NCBI GenBank assembly: GCA_951640165.1
Contig: OX621256.1
Location: 1,798,001-1,862,000 of the forward strand
Direction of reading: 5' to 3'
From: Pseudoips prasinana
Lineage: Eukaryota; Arthropoda; Insecta; Lepidoptera; Nolidae
Length of the DNA: 64,000 nt
Part shown: positions 11,403 to 22,736 of the stretch, one piece after another
Layout of the letters: each line of letters opens with the position of its first letter
Position numbering within the stretch: the first letter of the stretch is position 1
Translations under genes and position numbers: made by a program
The notes under the pieces: generated by a model
The model's input: the letters and a program-made list of their open reading frames with translations, nothing else
Database searches by the model: none
Told to the model about the DNA's origin: nothing

Positions 11403-11636
11403 AACCAGCCGTGCCCCGCGGGTTCACCCGCGTTAAACTTAACAAATTATAGCCTATGTGTTAATCCAGGGTGTCAGCTAACTCCATACCAAATTTTATT
11501 CAAATCGCTCCAGCTGTTTAGACGTGAAGATGTAACAAAATATGAATGGGAAAAGGAAAAAAGGAGAGAGTGTGAGAGAACTTTACAGCGCCTTCATCAT
11601 CATTCGTCCAGTACTCAGCTTGAAGCATAAATACTA
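11403..11636 (-). repeat. Decayed Helitron-like end
   Basis: AACCAGCCGTGCCCCGCGGG and TTCACCCGCGTT resemble the hairpin end of the elements at 5687 and 34794, but CTAG has mutated. The other end is not recognisable. Confidence 0.45.
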
Positions 11637-11885
11637 AAAACATCCTGGGACATTATTCACACACGTCCATCTGATCCCAAACTAAGCAGAGCAAACCAGA
11701 TACCTGATATACTTCATATACTACTTTTTATATATACATACTTTTACAGGTAATTATACCCAGACTCGGGACGACCAGACATGTACGAGTACATGCACAC
11801 AAATATCTGTTCTAAGTGAGAATCGAACCCACGACCGTCAAAGGCAACTAAGGCAAGTCTCTACCACTCCAACCAGCCCGTCATA
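11637..11885 (-). repeat. tRNA-derived SINE
   Basis: The minus strand reads GACGGGCTGGTTGGAGTGGT (A-box region), GGGTTCGATTCTCACTTAGA (B box), ATATTTGTGTGCATGTACTC and GTATCTGGTTTGCTCTGC, TTAGTTTGGGATCAGATGGA, finishing at GGGACATTATTC. It is the most complete copy of the family also seen at 1-187 and 17985-18208. Confidence 0.7.
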
Positions 11886-12394
11886 TAACTCGTACTCCTA
11901 TCGTCAGCCTTGTTACGCTCAAGCTTGGTTAAGTTTTATGTTACGAGTGCTGTCTTATGATAAGTCGTAAAGTGAACATAAAGACGCCTCTGTTAAAGCT
12001 ACATCGCTGAAATAATTCAGACTATAATAAGAAATAGAACTGAATGTACAGACGCCAGCATATCTAGCTTATATTATTATATTTATTCCCTTTTCATCTA
12101 AAATAAAATTAGGTAGTTTGTTAAATATTTTGATCGACACAACCTGGGTATTGATCTCTTTAATGTCCTCGTTGTTTGCCAAGGAAAATGATTTTCGGGT
12201 TTTAGTATCTCCTCTGGCAGAGCCATGTGTTGGAAGATCATATGTCGCTCGCTAGAGATTCATCCTGGGTTCTTGTTTGTCGAAAATCGTAACTGTAGAA
12301 ACATTTATCACAAGTATACACAGATTACCGATTATAAACATTGGGATTTTAATTGTCAATTAGATGCTTTTAAATTTTAACGTTTATTAATATT

Positions 12395-12497
12395 TGCATG
12401 CTGTTTTAATAGCTAAATGGGCTTGTTCTCCTGAAATGTTATACACCACATTATGTATCACCTTGTTTAAAGCAAATAAACAATTTGAATTTGAACA
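12395..12497 (+). repeat. LINE 3' end with (GAATTT)n tail
   Basis: TTGCATGCTGTTTTAATAGC .. TATACACCACATTATGTATC .. AAAGCAAATAAACAATTT ends in GAATTTGAA. Polyadenylation-like AATAAA followed by a short tandem tail is typical of Jockey/CR1-group 3' ends. Confidence 0.55.
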
Positions 12498-12811
12498 GCT
12501 AGTTGGGTGAGACAAATTTTCTGATACTTCAGTTACTAAGAAGCAGAATCTATACCTATATAACATTGGTGCTGAGAGTGGTGAATTGCATTGCGCTTAA
12601 TATAGAGGTCATGAACGATATCAATATCCTAGTGGTTTATCTCGCAAAAAACCCGGCGTGTGGCTGACCTTGCATCGAAGGGGTTGATAAGATATATCCT
12701 GTATGGAATGGCAAAATTTAATAAAACATAAAATTCAAAACACATATCAATCATGTCTCGCCCCAAATTCTACAGGGTCGCTAGACAATAATCTTGGTCC
12801 AGCGTGTGTTG

Positions 12812-13088
12812 GCAAATTACAAATTCAAAGTTCATTTATTCCGTAGAATTTTTACATTTTTCTAGAATCGTCGTTTTTTTTTACCCTACGGCAAGGTTAG
12901 CTACTGACAAACACTGCAACAAAATTCAGGAAGAATCTTAAAATTAATTACATATTTTTGTGTTGTATTTTTTTATGTGTGTTGTACAATGCAATCCTAA
13001 TAAATTATTCAAAATGACCTGTCAATAATTAGGCTTTAATAAGTCTATTAAACTTATTTGTTGATAATTCCCCCATTTTTTTGGGAAC
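12812..13088 (-). repeat. LINE D 3' end, inverted copy
   Basis: The complement reads TGCAGTGTTTGTCAGTAGCT, CCGTAGGGTAAAAAAAACGA, CGGAATAAATGAACTTTGAA. It is collinear with 3850-3970 of LINE D. Only the 3' UTR and a little more survives. Confidence 0.7.
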
Positions 13089-13105
13089 TTTATTATAGAA
13101 TCTTA

Positions 13106-13352
13106 GGCTGATTTCAGAGTGACGCGTGCGACACGCGCCGGCGGCCAGCGCGTCTCAACAGCCGCGTGCGAGACGCGTTACTCTGAAACGCTAGCTGCCA
13201 GTAGAGGAGCTCGGGCAGCGCTGGCCGACGGCGCGCGTGGCACCGGCGGCGCGTTTGAACTGCGTGACCATGAAACGCAACTACTATCTAGTGTAATTGT
13301 AAGCGCGCGCGTTTGGACGGCGCCGCTCGCCGGCGCGACTCTGAAATCAGCC
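13106..13352. mobile_element. GC-rich Harbinger-type MITE with TTA duplication
   Basis: The terminal inverted repeats GGCTGATTTCAGAGT (13106-13120) and ACTCTGAAATCAGCC (13338-13352) are perfect over 15 bp. TTA flanks both sides (13103-13105, 13353-13355). A 3-bp TWA duplication and GGC..GCC ends fit PIF/Harbinger. The 247-bp interior is CpG-rich (CGCGCCGGCGGCC, GGCGCGCGTGG), so the open frames across it on both strands are artefacts of GC content. There is no transposase. Confidence 0.8.
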
Positions 13353-13359
13353 TTATACA

Positions 13360-14215
13360 TATTCTATGGAGACGGCTTGTATGTAACGTAAGATTATGCT
13401 TATATCTCCTTTTATAGAAGAGAAATTCCTCAGTGATGACTTACGGAACGGAAATGTGGTCATGATTCAATGAGAAATAACCATTCCATAACCTTTCTAT
13501 TTTTAGAGTTTTAAAATTAGTTTAAGAGGCTGACTAAACACAATTTTATCGGTTTGCGGCAAGTGAAGGGATCAAAGTAGAGTTTTATTCCCGTACCGAA
13601 CAATCTTTGTGTAAAATAAATGTTAAATTTGGGGTCTCGTCGTTTATGGAGCAACACATGGGGCCTCAAATAAAATAAAATCTTGATTTCTATAAAAGTT
13701 ACGATGGTAACTACTACAGAATGAAATATTCTACCGCAACCAGGGTAAAAATCGTCGTAGCTTCAATTCCTGCGCAAGACAACAATTTGTGTGACACATA
13801 AACAGTTGTTCTGAGTCTGGATATACTCTGCGTCCGTACATAGGTACTATTATATAGTACTACCGTATATGTATACTACGATAGAACCAAGCTGAACTTA
13901 TATTACATTATTGTATGAAAACATCTTTACATCTTATTAAACATAAGCTTCTAAAAATAGGCCGGAACAATATCCCAAGTAATACATTATGTATGAATAT
14001 CTTTCCATACATCTACCAGTGGCGAAGAGTGTATGTAATACAAATTCTATATCCAATGTTAGTAAAGTAAAATGACCATAATCTCACCGGATAATAACCG
14101 AAATGTGGTCTTAGGTGAACCGTGCAAATCCATATGATATAATTAATTCAGCACTTGGGTATTAAGTGTATTAACATACACTTGTACTTGTCAAGCTCAC
14201 AATGCAGTATATAAA
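13360..14215. other. No recognised gene
   Basis: AT-rich and without repeats shared in the window, apart from short palindromic words such as TATATAGTACTACCGTATAT near 13850. Confidence 0.4.
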
Positions 14216-14600
14216 CAACTGGTCTAGCGGTTCTAGCGGTAGCGTGTTCACCCGCAGAGAAAGAGGTCCTGGGTTCAAATCCCGGGTCGGGCCAAAAAGT
14301 GATTTTGGAACTTTGCTGTAAAAAAAAAAAAACTCAGCATCAGCCCGAAGTCTGGGAGTTGGCGGTATTATCCCCCCGTGCCTCGGAGAGCACGTAAAGC
14401 CGTCGGTCCTGTACCTGATCTCTTTCCGGTCGTGTCGCTAGGCGTCCCATCGGATCATGAGAGTGACGGAATAGCAAGAGCTCCTGTGTTTGCACACACA
14501 CACTTGTGCACTATAATATATCCCGCGCAGATGGCTAATCTCTATTGAGACCACCGTGGCTGAAATTCGGGTAGGAGGACATTATAACTAGTGTTACAAT
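14216..14600 (+). repeat. tRNA-derived SINE (composite)
   Basis: The head has TGGTCTAGCGGTTCTAGCGG and B box GGTTCAAATCC (about 14272-14282) ending in GGGTCGGGCC. The CCA-less head continues into a body with CTCGGAGAGCACGTAAAGCC, TTTCCGGTCGTGTCGCTAGG, CGGATCATGAGAGTGACGGA and TATCCCGCGCAGATGGCTAA. The order of body and tail recurs at 7260-7450 and 24345-24745. It is a Pol III-type retroposon, not a functional tRNA gene, because no acceptor stem can be paired. Confidence 0.75.
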
Positions 14601-15084
14601 AGGAGGTTTACTGGATTTTTTTAAAGTGGTGTGGGACACCGGCTTTTATATGAAATATTTCACCCGCCCCCACTGCCACACTTCATTTACGTATGCCTAC
14701 GTACTTATTTTTCCGTCACGACCTAAATATTTGTAAAAATGTACCTCGTTCTTTCAGCTAAGAGGTCGTGATAATAATAACCAGCCGCTGGGAGTATAAT
14801 TTTCTAATTAGGTGTAGTTATTGAAATAGCTCCTGTGTGTTTACTTACGCCAAGTGAATTTATTTATAAATTTGGAAGTAGCCGTCACTTGGGAAGACAA
14901 GACTTGATAAACAAAAAACTAGTGTGTTTCGAGGTCAACTAATCTCCAAACCACAGTGGATTCCATCTACCGCAGGTTACTTAATTTTTAGTTTTAATTT
15001 CTACTCATCTTGAGAACCCACTCTCAATAAATCTCTACAACCTGACCTGACTGAGTCTCAAACTGGGAATAATGTCAATCTGGT

Positions 15085-15870
15085 TAAATTCAACCCCCTA
15101 AAGACACAAGCTTGCGCATTTTCTGCTCAAAAAGCTCCCATTGCCATACCTCCTCAATATCAGGACACTCCGATATCAGGCCGAGTGTTGGGATTCTCGG
15201 CGTCGACATCGAGAGTACGTTAAATTTCACAGTCATCTGGAAGACAAGGCCAAATTGGCCTCAAAAAATCTGGGTGTACTTCGCAGTCGATACTTTACAT
15301 GAACCTCCAAGTATATTAGGCGCAAGTACAGCCGCATATGGAATATTGTTGCCACCTCTAGGCCGGGGCACCACAGTATCAACTTCTTCCCTTTGATCGT
15401 ATACAACATCGTGCATCTCGAATGGTCGTTCATGACGGGGATCCCACTATTTGGCTTGATCCTCTTACCCTGCGGAGAGACGTGGCGTCTCTATGTGTCC
15501 TCTACCGCATTTATCACGGTGAGTGTTCAGAGGACTTGTTCGAGAATATACCTGCCGCCACATTCCACCATAGACCCTCTGGTCAAAAGTGGAAATTTCA
15601 TCCTTATCACCTGGAGAATGGTCATCCGCCACCGTGCTTTTCACAAGAAACATTTTGCCGCGCAATACCGCTCTGGTCATTATTATCAATTAGCTGCGGA
15701 GGTATTTCCGATCCGGTATGACATGGCAACCTTCAAGAAGCGAGCCTATTCTTTTCTTTAAGGCCGGCAACGCACTTGCGGCTCCTCTGGTGTTGCGAGT
15801 GTCCATGGGCGGCGGTGATCACTTACCATCAGGTGCCCACTTGCTCGTTTACCATCCTATTTAATATATA
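15085..15870 (+). pseudogene. LINE ORF2 C-terminal relic with 3' UTR
   Basis: Three reading frames carry parts of one protein. These are a VGILGVDIES thumb motif (about 15184-15215), LEDKAKLASKNLGVLRSRYF (15237-15300, other frame), and DPLTLRRDVASLCVLYRIYH through a conserved C terminus ending RYDMATFKKRAYSFL (15460-15761). The 3' UTR GGCCGGCAACGCACTTGCGG .. GTCCATGGGCGGCGGTGATC .. CTTACCATCAGGTGCCCAC is a very common lepidopteran LINE end and recurs at 23255-23375. Several frameshifts make it dead. It is probably Jockey-like. Confidence 0.7.
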
Positions 15871-15884
15871 TAAAAAAGCAATGA

Positions 15885-16620
15885 ATTTCTCGGGACCGCT
15901 AACACACTGCTATCTGATCCCAAACTAGGCGGAGCCTGTACAATAGTAACCAGACACCTGATAAACATACTTATATATTTCTAAATACATGTGTATTGTG
16001 GATAAATTACACCCAGGCATATAACAAATACTCATACTCATCAGTCATCAAGGCAAGCTCCAACGAACGGTCTAAAATGAGCAACGATACACGGCACCTT
16101 ATGTACAACAGTAAGCTTGTGGCACAAAGGCTTAAAAGTCGAAAAAGTTTCTTGAAGTGTGTGCTTCCACTCTCTGGTGAACGGTCCAAGACACGGCTCA
16201 AACTGTGGCGAGACAGTGCTTGCCTACCCATCCCATTCGTCCCTCCCGCTGAAAACCTTCCGCCCGGACACAAGTTGCCATGGCCATCCTGGAAGTCCCT
16301 GAATAGACTCCGGACCCAAGTTGGTCGAAGCAAGGAAAACCTGCTCAGGTGGGGGTTTTTAAACATTTCCAACCTAGAGTGCAAGTGTGGTTCTGTTCCT
16401 CAAACTATGGCACACTTGTTAAAATGTCCTGCGTGCCCTAATGCCTGCACGTTACAAGATCTAATGGACGCTACTGACAACGCTCAATGCGTAGCTGAAT
16501 TCTGGGCTGACTTAATTTAGATTGCCATCGACACGCTAAGAAGAAGAAGATCAGTCATCATATAAAGATTTGTCCAGGGTAGAGTCCGAACCCACGATCT
16601 CTAGTCAGCAGTCAGGGTCA
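15885..16620 (-). repeat. tRNA-derived SINE interrupted by a LINE fragment
   Basis: CTATCTGATCCCAAACTAGG .. CAGACACCTGATAAACATAC .. ATTACACCCAGGCATA (15905-16022) is the complement of the SINE tail. GATTTGTCCAGGGTAGAGTC .. GAACCCACGATCTCTAG (16567-16602) is its B-box head. The two halves are separated by the 499-bp insertion at 16051-16549. Confidence 0.65.
16051..16549 (+). mobile_element. 5'-truncated LINE insertion with 11-bp target duplication
   Basis: ATCAGTCATCA is duplicated at 16040-16050 and 16550-16560. The insert ends in (AAG)n. It encodes, to the stop at 16518-16520, the C terminus of a LINE ORF2: WGFLNISNLECKCGSVPQTM then AHLLKCPACPNACTLQDLMD, a Cys/His cluster found at the end of some insect LINE proteins. 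The 174-codon frame that starts at 15996 is a chimera: its first codons belong to the SINE. Confidence 0.75.
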
Positions 16621-16859
16621 CTAAAAATCAAGTCAAAAACAATCCACCAATTATGAAGGGCCATGCCAACAAAAACCTGGCAGCCAAACGTAGCTCTGCA
16701 GCAAAATAATAACAATGCTCTTCCGGTTGAATTTGGGGTGAAGCGGCCAGTCTCGATTAAGATTAACCGCTTAAATTAAGTATAATACCGCGAAGATGGA
16801 CGGTATATAAATAGTATCATAATGCACAAATGTATGCACTAACTGAAGTGCTCTTTCGC

Positions 16860-17330
16860 CACTCTTTTCTACTTTTCGCCACGGTGGACAGATGGGTTGG
16901 TGATCGCAGCAAGTCGGTCATAATAGTCTCAAACGCTGCTGCCCATTCTCTGGTAGATATTCTCTCGGGACGACTTCTACGCTCGCCTTAGGATCATATA
17001 TGATGGAGATATTCTTGACCGTAAGTAATTAATGTTATTATTAAGGAATGTATTCTATAAGGCGAAGGTACTTCCCCAGTCGGGCTGCTCTTTGAGCGAA
17101 TGAACGCTATGCCCTACCTCTCTTAAACGCTCACTTTCTGGATCTCACACACACATGGCCTGCAATAATACTTCAGCGGTCAAATGCTTCTACATCCGCT
17201 ATGCTTAATCACTTTCATCATCATAATGTCCGCCGAACTACGTGCACAGCTGGACATCTGCTGGGCTCCTCCAGAAATCTCCATAATTGCCCGTCTTGCG
17301 CTAGCCGCATCCAGCGTTTTAAAACCATGT
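16860..17330 (+). repeat. Fragments of the CATCAT-family repeat
   Basis: GACAGATGGGTTGGTGATCG .. CAAACGCTGCTGCCCATTCT .. TCTCTGGTAGATATTCTCTC (16885-16970) and CATCATCATAATG .. CTACGTGCACAGCTGGACAT (17212-17262) are diverged copies of the element at 9524-9790. Confidence 0.5.
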
Positions 17331-17394
17331 TTATTGTTTGTGTACATATACAATTAAGCTGTAAGGCTATAGCATTTCAATTCAGATAATTTAT

Positions 17395-17692
17395 TTTCAG
17401 ATAAATTCAATTCGGATATGTTTAAAAATAAACTTAACACCTATCTTCAAGAGAAAGCGTATTACTCGGTTAATGAGTTTTTAAAGGATAATAAGGATAA
17501 TAATGTACTAATTATGTTATCCCAATTATTATTGTATTTTTCCTATCAGTTTGTATCATAATAAAATTAATTTATAATTGACTTAATTTTAAGATTTGCA
17601 TGCCGAAATGGTGAAATATAGTTAGCACATTTTATAGATTAGAACATCTTGTATCCACCTATATTTGCAAATAAAGATTATTGTATTGTATT
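17395..17692 (+). repeat. LINE 3' end with last codons of ORF2
   Basis: The frame reading MFKNKLNTYLQEKAYYSVNE (17418-17480) matches the usual last residues of Jockey/CR1-group proteins (compare LINE D). A 3' UTR with GCATGCCGAAATGGTGAAAT and TTGCAAATAAAGATTATTGT follows, ending in TTGTA repeats. Truncated insertion. Confidence 0.65.
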
Positions 17693-17984
17693 AGGTAGGT
17701 TTTTATTAAAACAGCTTCTATTATTATAGTTCAGATTGTAGACATACTTTTAAGGAGCTGATTTACAAATAACGCTTGAGATATTTTTTTCTGTTTGCGA
17801 TGTTCCCTTTTTCTTATTACATGACTATTGATTACCCCGACAATACCAGAGTCCTTTTGTCGCCACAATTCTAAGTAAGTTGTATACTTACCTACTTAAG
17901 TTGTTCATTTGATTTTACTTTTCGATTGATTATTCAGCTATGCCCTCATTTGGGCATTTGTATTATTATTCTTAACTTCAAGTT

Positions 17985-18208
17985 TTATCTGTCGTGGGTT
18001 CAATTCCCACCCAGGACAGATATTTGTGTGCATGAACATGTATCTTTGTCCTGAGTCTGGGTGTAATTATCTATATAAGTATGTACTTATAAAAAAAGTA
18101 GTATGAAGTATATCAGTTATCTGGTTTCCATAGTACACACTCTACTTAGTTTGGGATCAGATGGCCCTGTGTAAATAATGTCCCAACATTTTATTATTAT
18201 TATTATCT
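17985..18208 (+). repeat. tRNA-derived SINE, 5' part diverged
   Basis: GTGGGTTCAATTCCCACCCA (B box), ACAGATATTTGTGTGCATGA, GTCCTGAGTCTGGGTGTAAT, TATCAGTTATCTGGTTTCCA, TTTGGGATCAGATGGCCCTG and a (TTA)n tail (18189-18205). Same family as 11637-11885. Confidence 0.7.
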
Positions 18209-18635
18209 TTATATTTACTTCTTTATCTATATATTTATACTCGTATTTATTTTACTTTCTATTCTGATTCTTTATTTAGATCTATTTATAATTCATATTT
18301 CATTCTTCGTTTGCAGTTATTAAAAATACTTTTACTATATATATATTCACACAACCTTCGTTGCTTTTTCAAAATTCTGTGTTAGCTAAATATACCTATA
18401 TATCTATTAACTTATTCTTGTGCTAATTAGTAGGGAAGAGATTAGTGTTTTTTTTTTATAAATTTGTACTTTAGTAGAACAAGTAATTTTTCACTGTTTT
18501 CTAACCTATTGTTGCCAATTTGGGTAATAGGTGGACAATACATTATGTAATGTCTGTAACACCTATAATTATTCAACATAAAACTTAAAATAGTTTGTTC
18601 ATAATCGTTTAGTAAATCATATTATATAATTTTTA

Positions 18636-18800
18636 ATATAGAAGAAGAAGAAGAAGTACACTTTATTGCAAAAATAAGTAAAACATAACAATGGTTACAA
18701 ACAAGGACATAAACTTATTATGCAACTGGCGGCCTTATCGCTAAAAGCGATCTCTTCCAGGCAACCGTTGTGCGTTGAATGGACCAGAATTAAAAATAAC
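18636..18800 (-). repeat. LINE 3' end with (TTC)n tail
   Basis: On the minus strand, GCCTGGAAGAGATCGCTTTT .. AGCGATAAGGCCGCCAGTTG .. TTTTTGCAATAAAGTGTACT ends in TTCTTCTTCTTC. Only the 3' UTR remains. Confidence 0.55.
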
Positions 18801-19267
18801 CTGATGAAGGTAGCAGAAGATGTACTAATTGCAATTAGAAGTTATTAATCTAAATTAATCTAATATTACGTACGAATACGTAACTAGAGTCATACGAATA
18901 TACATATACATAAATAGATACATACATATAAATAGATAGATATATACATATGTATAAATATATTTACAAATATAAGTGTAAGGATATCATTTCACAATAG
19001 GAAAGCAGTATATTTATTGCCTAGTAGATATCGTCAAATAGTGCTGTTTCACCATATTTTTAAATACATGCTGTGATTTTTTATTCCTAAAAATAATTAA
19101 AACCACGGAAATTATTGTAATATTAACCCTGTACAGTCAAAACACATTGAAATGGATCGTAAGCCAAAATAATAAGATTTTTAAAATCGCAGTTTATTTG
19201 TGTTCATACAAATTCCATCATTAAATACAAAAAAAACTAAAAATATACTTTATTCCAAGAAACTTAT

Positions 19268-19528
19268 TTATATAATAATAATAATATCTGGGGACAATGT
19301 CACACAGATCATCCTAGCCCTAAACTAAGGAAAGCTTGTACTATGGGTACCAGGCGACGATATACATACTTATATAGATAGATAAATACTTTTATACATA
19401 GAAGACATCCATGACTCAGAAACAAATATTCGTGCTCATCACACAAATATTTGCACTTACCGGGATTCGAACCCAGGACCACCAGATTCGTAGGCAGGAG
19501 CACTACCAACTAGGCTACGGTGACCGTC
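19268..19528 (-). repeat. tRNA-derived SINE, well preserved
   Basis: The minus strand starts GGTCACCGTAGCCTAGTTGG (A box TAGCCTAGTTGG), has B box GGTTCGAATCC near 19465-19475, ATATTTGTGTGATGAGCACG, then CGTCGCCTGGTACCCATAGT, GGGCTAGGATGATCTGTGTG and a (TTA)n tail. The tail half is repeated at 20250-20365 in the opposite orientation. Confidence 0.75.
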
Positions 19529-19859
19529 TTTTAATAAATAACAATGCATATACATGTTAAATTAAGAATTCAGTGTATGTATTATGATTAAAACATAATA
19601 TTCTAATTGGGGTGTTTGAGGGCATGCGTTAATTACGTTACACGTTGTATATTGCAACAGAATTGATTTCATTTCATGTCTTGATATATTTGATAGTAGA
19701 TGAAACATAAATAACCCGGAATTTTACGATGAAAGGGTAGGTATGTCCAAGTTATGGTATGATTGCCGAATCCCGCGGAATGGCGCTATCTACCTAGAAC
19801 AACCGCTGGAGGTAATAAAATAATAAAAAATAAAAAGCCTTATATTTCTCGCAAGTAGA

Positions 19860-20110
19860 TTTTATTTATTTATTTATTAAGGTCAACCAACAATTGTTTA
19901 CACATAAACATTTGTAACTTAAAGGCTAGGGTAACATTTACAAGTGCAACAATTAATTACAGGTTAACACCACATGCACAAAAAAAACGGCTTTATATAA
20001 TATTTTAACATAAATTATAACAAATTATCTTACTTATTAGAAATTAAAAGTGAAATTAAACATACAAAAATAAGAACAAATAAAGTAATCAGTTATTTAC
20101 ATTCAATGAT
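19860..20110 (-). repeat. Probable LINE 3' UTR with (TAAA)n tail
   Basis: The complement of ATTTATTTATTTATTAAGGT .. CAACCAACAATTGTTTACAC reads as a 3' UTR ending in AATAAATAAATAAAT. No coding sequence is attached. Confidence 0.3.
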
Positions 20111-20249
20111 TTACATAAAAACAAAAAATTAAGATGTGTGATTAATTGTATTGTAATTGATTAAATTGTAATTGATTAAATTATGATTGATTATTATTTA
20201 AATTATGAATAAAATTTAAATTATTATAAATAGATAACAACATTAAATT

Positions 20250-20365
20250 ATTTATCTATCTATATAAGTATGTATAGCGTCGCCTGGTACCCATAGTACA
20301 AGCTTTGCTTAGTTTGGGGCTAGGATGATCTGTGTGACATTGTCCCCAGATATTATTATTATTAA
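20250..20365 (+). repeat. SINE 3' half
   Basis: TATAAGTATGTATAGCGTCG .. CCTGGTACCCATAGTACAAG .. GGGCTAGGATGATCTGTGTG and (ATT)n match the minus-strand SINE at 19268-19528. The tRNA-like head is missing. Confidence 0.65.
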
Positions 20366-20429
20366 ATTAATAGAATTAAATTATAAGAGTTTAGAAAGTA
20401 TGAAGTATAAATTAATTTAAAAAAAATTT

Positions 20430-20623
20430 AATTTTAGGTAAATACGGTTATTGAAAAACTAAAAAAAATCTTATGCAAGAACCCCTCCTCAGGTGAAGGC
20501 CTCCTCTAAAGAATTCCAGTGGTCTCTATCTTGAGCTGGTTGCGGCCAGCAGGGGCCTGCTATTTTTGCAGGCCTACCTGCAGGTTTTTTTTAGTTTTTC
20601 AATAACCGTATTTACCTAAAATT
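20430..20623. repeat. 39-bp perfect inverted repeat around a repeat fragment
   Basis: Bases 20430-20468 are exactly complementary to 20585-20623. The core is TAGGTAAATACGGTTATTGA on the left and TCAATAACCGTATTTACCTA on the right. The 116-bp spacer (TCAGGTGAAGGCCTCCTCTA, CCAGTGGTCTCTATCTTGAG) is a piece of a common lepidopteran repeat. It has a fold-back structure; no target duplication was found. Confidence 0.8.
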
Positions 20624-20639
20624 ATAATTTTTAATTAAT

Positions 20640-22070
20640 TTTATACTTAATTATATACATTTTTTTATGTTATTATGAGCTCCTTATTTAGGTATTTATA
20701 TTTCTTAGTTTCCTTTTCTTTTGTCCAAATTCTTATCCTGACAAGTTTAACTAAGTATTAAATAAAAACGCAACGCCTGATTATGTATCATTTAATTAGT
20801 TTATATTCATGTATAGTAAAGCAAAGCGCTTTTTGCACTATAAGCAGATCAACTAGGAAATACCATTATTAGGTAAATGTTAAATCCAGGGTGTGCTTAA
20901 GGTCGCTTGAACTCAGCTCAGGTTGATGGAGAGTTTCTGCATGTAAGTGATGCCATATCGCAAGCATGGACCGCTGTTTGTTTATCGTCATTGTAGTAAA
21001 ATTATAAAATAAAAAGTTTTAATGCGGTTTTTATCACCTGAACACTAATTAATTAATCAGCATGTTTTAATGTTTCATGAAATTCGTCACGGCCGTTCAA
21101 AAGTAACAGTTATTTTCATCGTTAGGACCGGAAGTTTATGACGGTTAAGTTGTTAACTTTGATTACACGTTTATTTTTCTGTATTATATTAACATAACAT
21201 TAACTTAAAGCTTTGTTATTTACGTCAAAATATATTCGATTCAGGCACGAATAAATAATAATATGAAAACTATTCCAATCTGAAATGATTAAATGCAATA
21301 AAATAGTTATTGACAATCCCCAAAAGGAGACTTAAGTCTAGAAAATTTAGCGTTCATTGTACACAATTTATATTCTCCCGAATATATCGATTTGTAATAA
21401 GTGGAAAACTCACCAAAACAATGTCCCCAGGATCTATTTCCTAAAGAAAAAGCGCGTTGAACTGCCAATTTAGATAAATAACTTAATATTTGATAAGAAC
21501 ACTGTCAAATTTAAGTCAAAATTCACAAAAAAATTATTCAATTTTGCTGTTTTCGGGGACGCAAGCGCGCGAAACGTCCTTTGATAACGAAAGCTCGCGC
21601 GGCACTAGCGAAACGGCGGGAATTCTGACATGCGCCATGAGAAATCGATGCCCGAATTTTTTGATTATCTGTGGCCGTGGCGCGAAAATGTCAGTTCAGC
21701 AATTTCAGCGGATTTTTCGGGAGTTTTTCTATGTTTGCTTAGAGAATTATTCAAATCGCTGGAAACGTACAGATTGTAGAAACAAAAGGATAAAACAGAC
21801 CAGATATGAAATTTAAATTACGTGCAAGGACTATGTTTGTTTAAAACGTTTGCAGTGCAGCTTTTATTTGCATGTTAATGAAAATTTGGGTTTTACTGAA
21901 CGAATGTCTCTCAGAAAATCTTCATTTTGTTTTACTTACATATGAAACGGGGACAAAATTAAAAACTATGTTCCAAAATCGACCTCATTCATATTCAAAC
22001 AACTTTATGTAGGTCTTGAAGTATCTAGTTAGGGATGGTGGTGTCCAAAAGGTAACTACTTATCTTTTCT
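20640..22070. other. No recognised gene
   Basis: AT-rich, with a moderate-GC patch at 21550-21720 (GGACGCAAGCGCGCGAAACG .. GGCGGGAATTCTGACATGCG). A 108-codon plus frame (21490-21816) crosses the patch but has no recognisable domain. Unexplained. Confidence 0.35.
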
Positions 22071-22510
22071 ATTGTAAGATGTTCACTAACGCGCTGCTGA
22101 TGCTGCCTTCCTTTATGCCCCCTGAGCTCTAGTGACTTTCCTCAGACATAGGATCACAATATTAACATACTTAATGCTAAGTATTTTAGAAAGTGGAGTT
22201 GCTTCCCCTGTCGTGCTGCTCATAGAGTAAATGAACTCTACCGCTACCCAGGGATGAATAAAGCTGAAGGCTATGGATGCGGGGTAGACCCCCAGAAGCT
22301 GTTAGTGATATGAGATACCTAAGCAACTACGCGAACCATCAATGTAGAGATGGGTGACCGCTACAGTGGTTTAATTTCAGAGCGTCTGCGTGCTTCGGAG
22401 GGCACGTCTCGCTCTCGTTCCCGGCCTATCGGCTGCATTACACAACAGCTACAGAGACCTAGGTGCTGGGCGGCTTGAACAGCTCTGACAGGGTAACCAC
22501 TGATATGAAT
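22070..22510. repeat. SINE-like tail block
   Basis: GCGTGCTTCGGAGGGCACGT .. CGTTCCCGGCCTATCGGCTG .. GGCGGCTTGAACAGCTCTGA (22385-22485) matches 1690-1785. The preceding 300 bp contains other SINE-like words (CCCAGAAGCTGTTAGTG). The minus frame at 22361-22561 is incidental. Confidence 0.5.
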
Positions 22511-22736
22511 GATAACCGATTTTACGGTATTATTCAAGATGGGGTATCTCATGCTCTTCATAGACGACTACCTACATACCTTTAGATGGACTAAGTTTCT
22601 AGTTATATCGGCAAAAAAAAATAACGGATATAACTGAATTGAAGCTGGGCCGTACCGTGATGTTACAAGTAGGGCACGCAATAACCGCTCGATGTAATAT
22701 TCGAATAATTAAATGGTCAAATACATATGAATACTA

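Noticed and set aside
13119..13391. 90-codon and opposite 60-codon GC-rich frames
   Set aside because: They lie within the Harbinger-type MITE; GC-rich DNA lacks stops in all frames.
14220..14293. Possible tRNA gene
   Set aside because: The Pol III boxes continue into a SINE body shared with other copies; the acceptor stem does not pair.
15996..16520. 174-codon frame as one gene
   Set aside because: It is a chimera of SINE sequence (first about 18 codons) and an inserted LINE C-terminal fragment.
19309..19509. 66-codon minus frame
   Set aside because: It lies fully inside a SINE.
21490..21816. 108-codon frame as host gene
   Set aside because: No domain, no splice sites, mixed composition; too weak to call.
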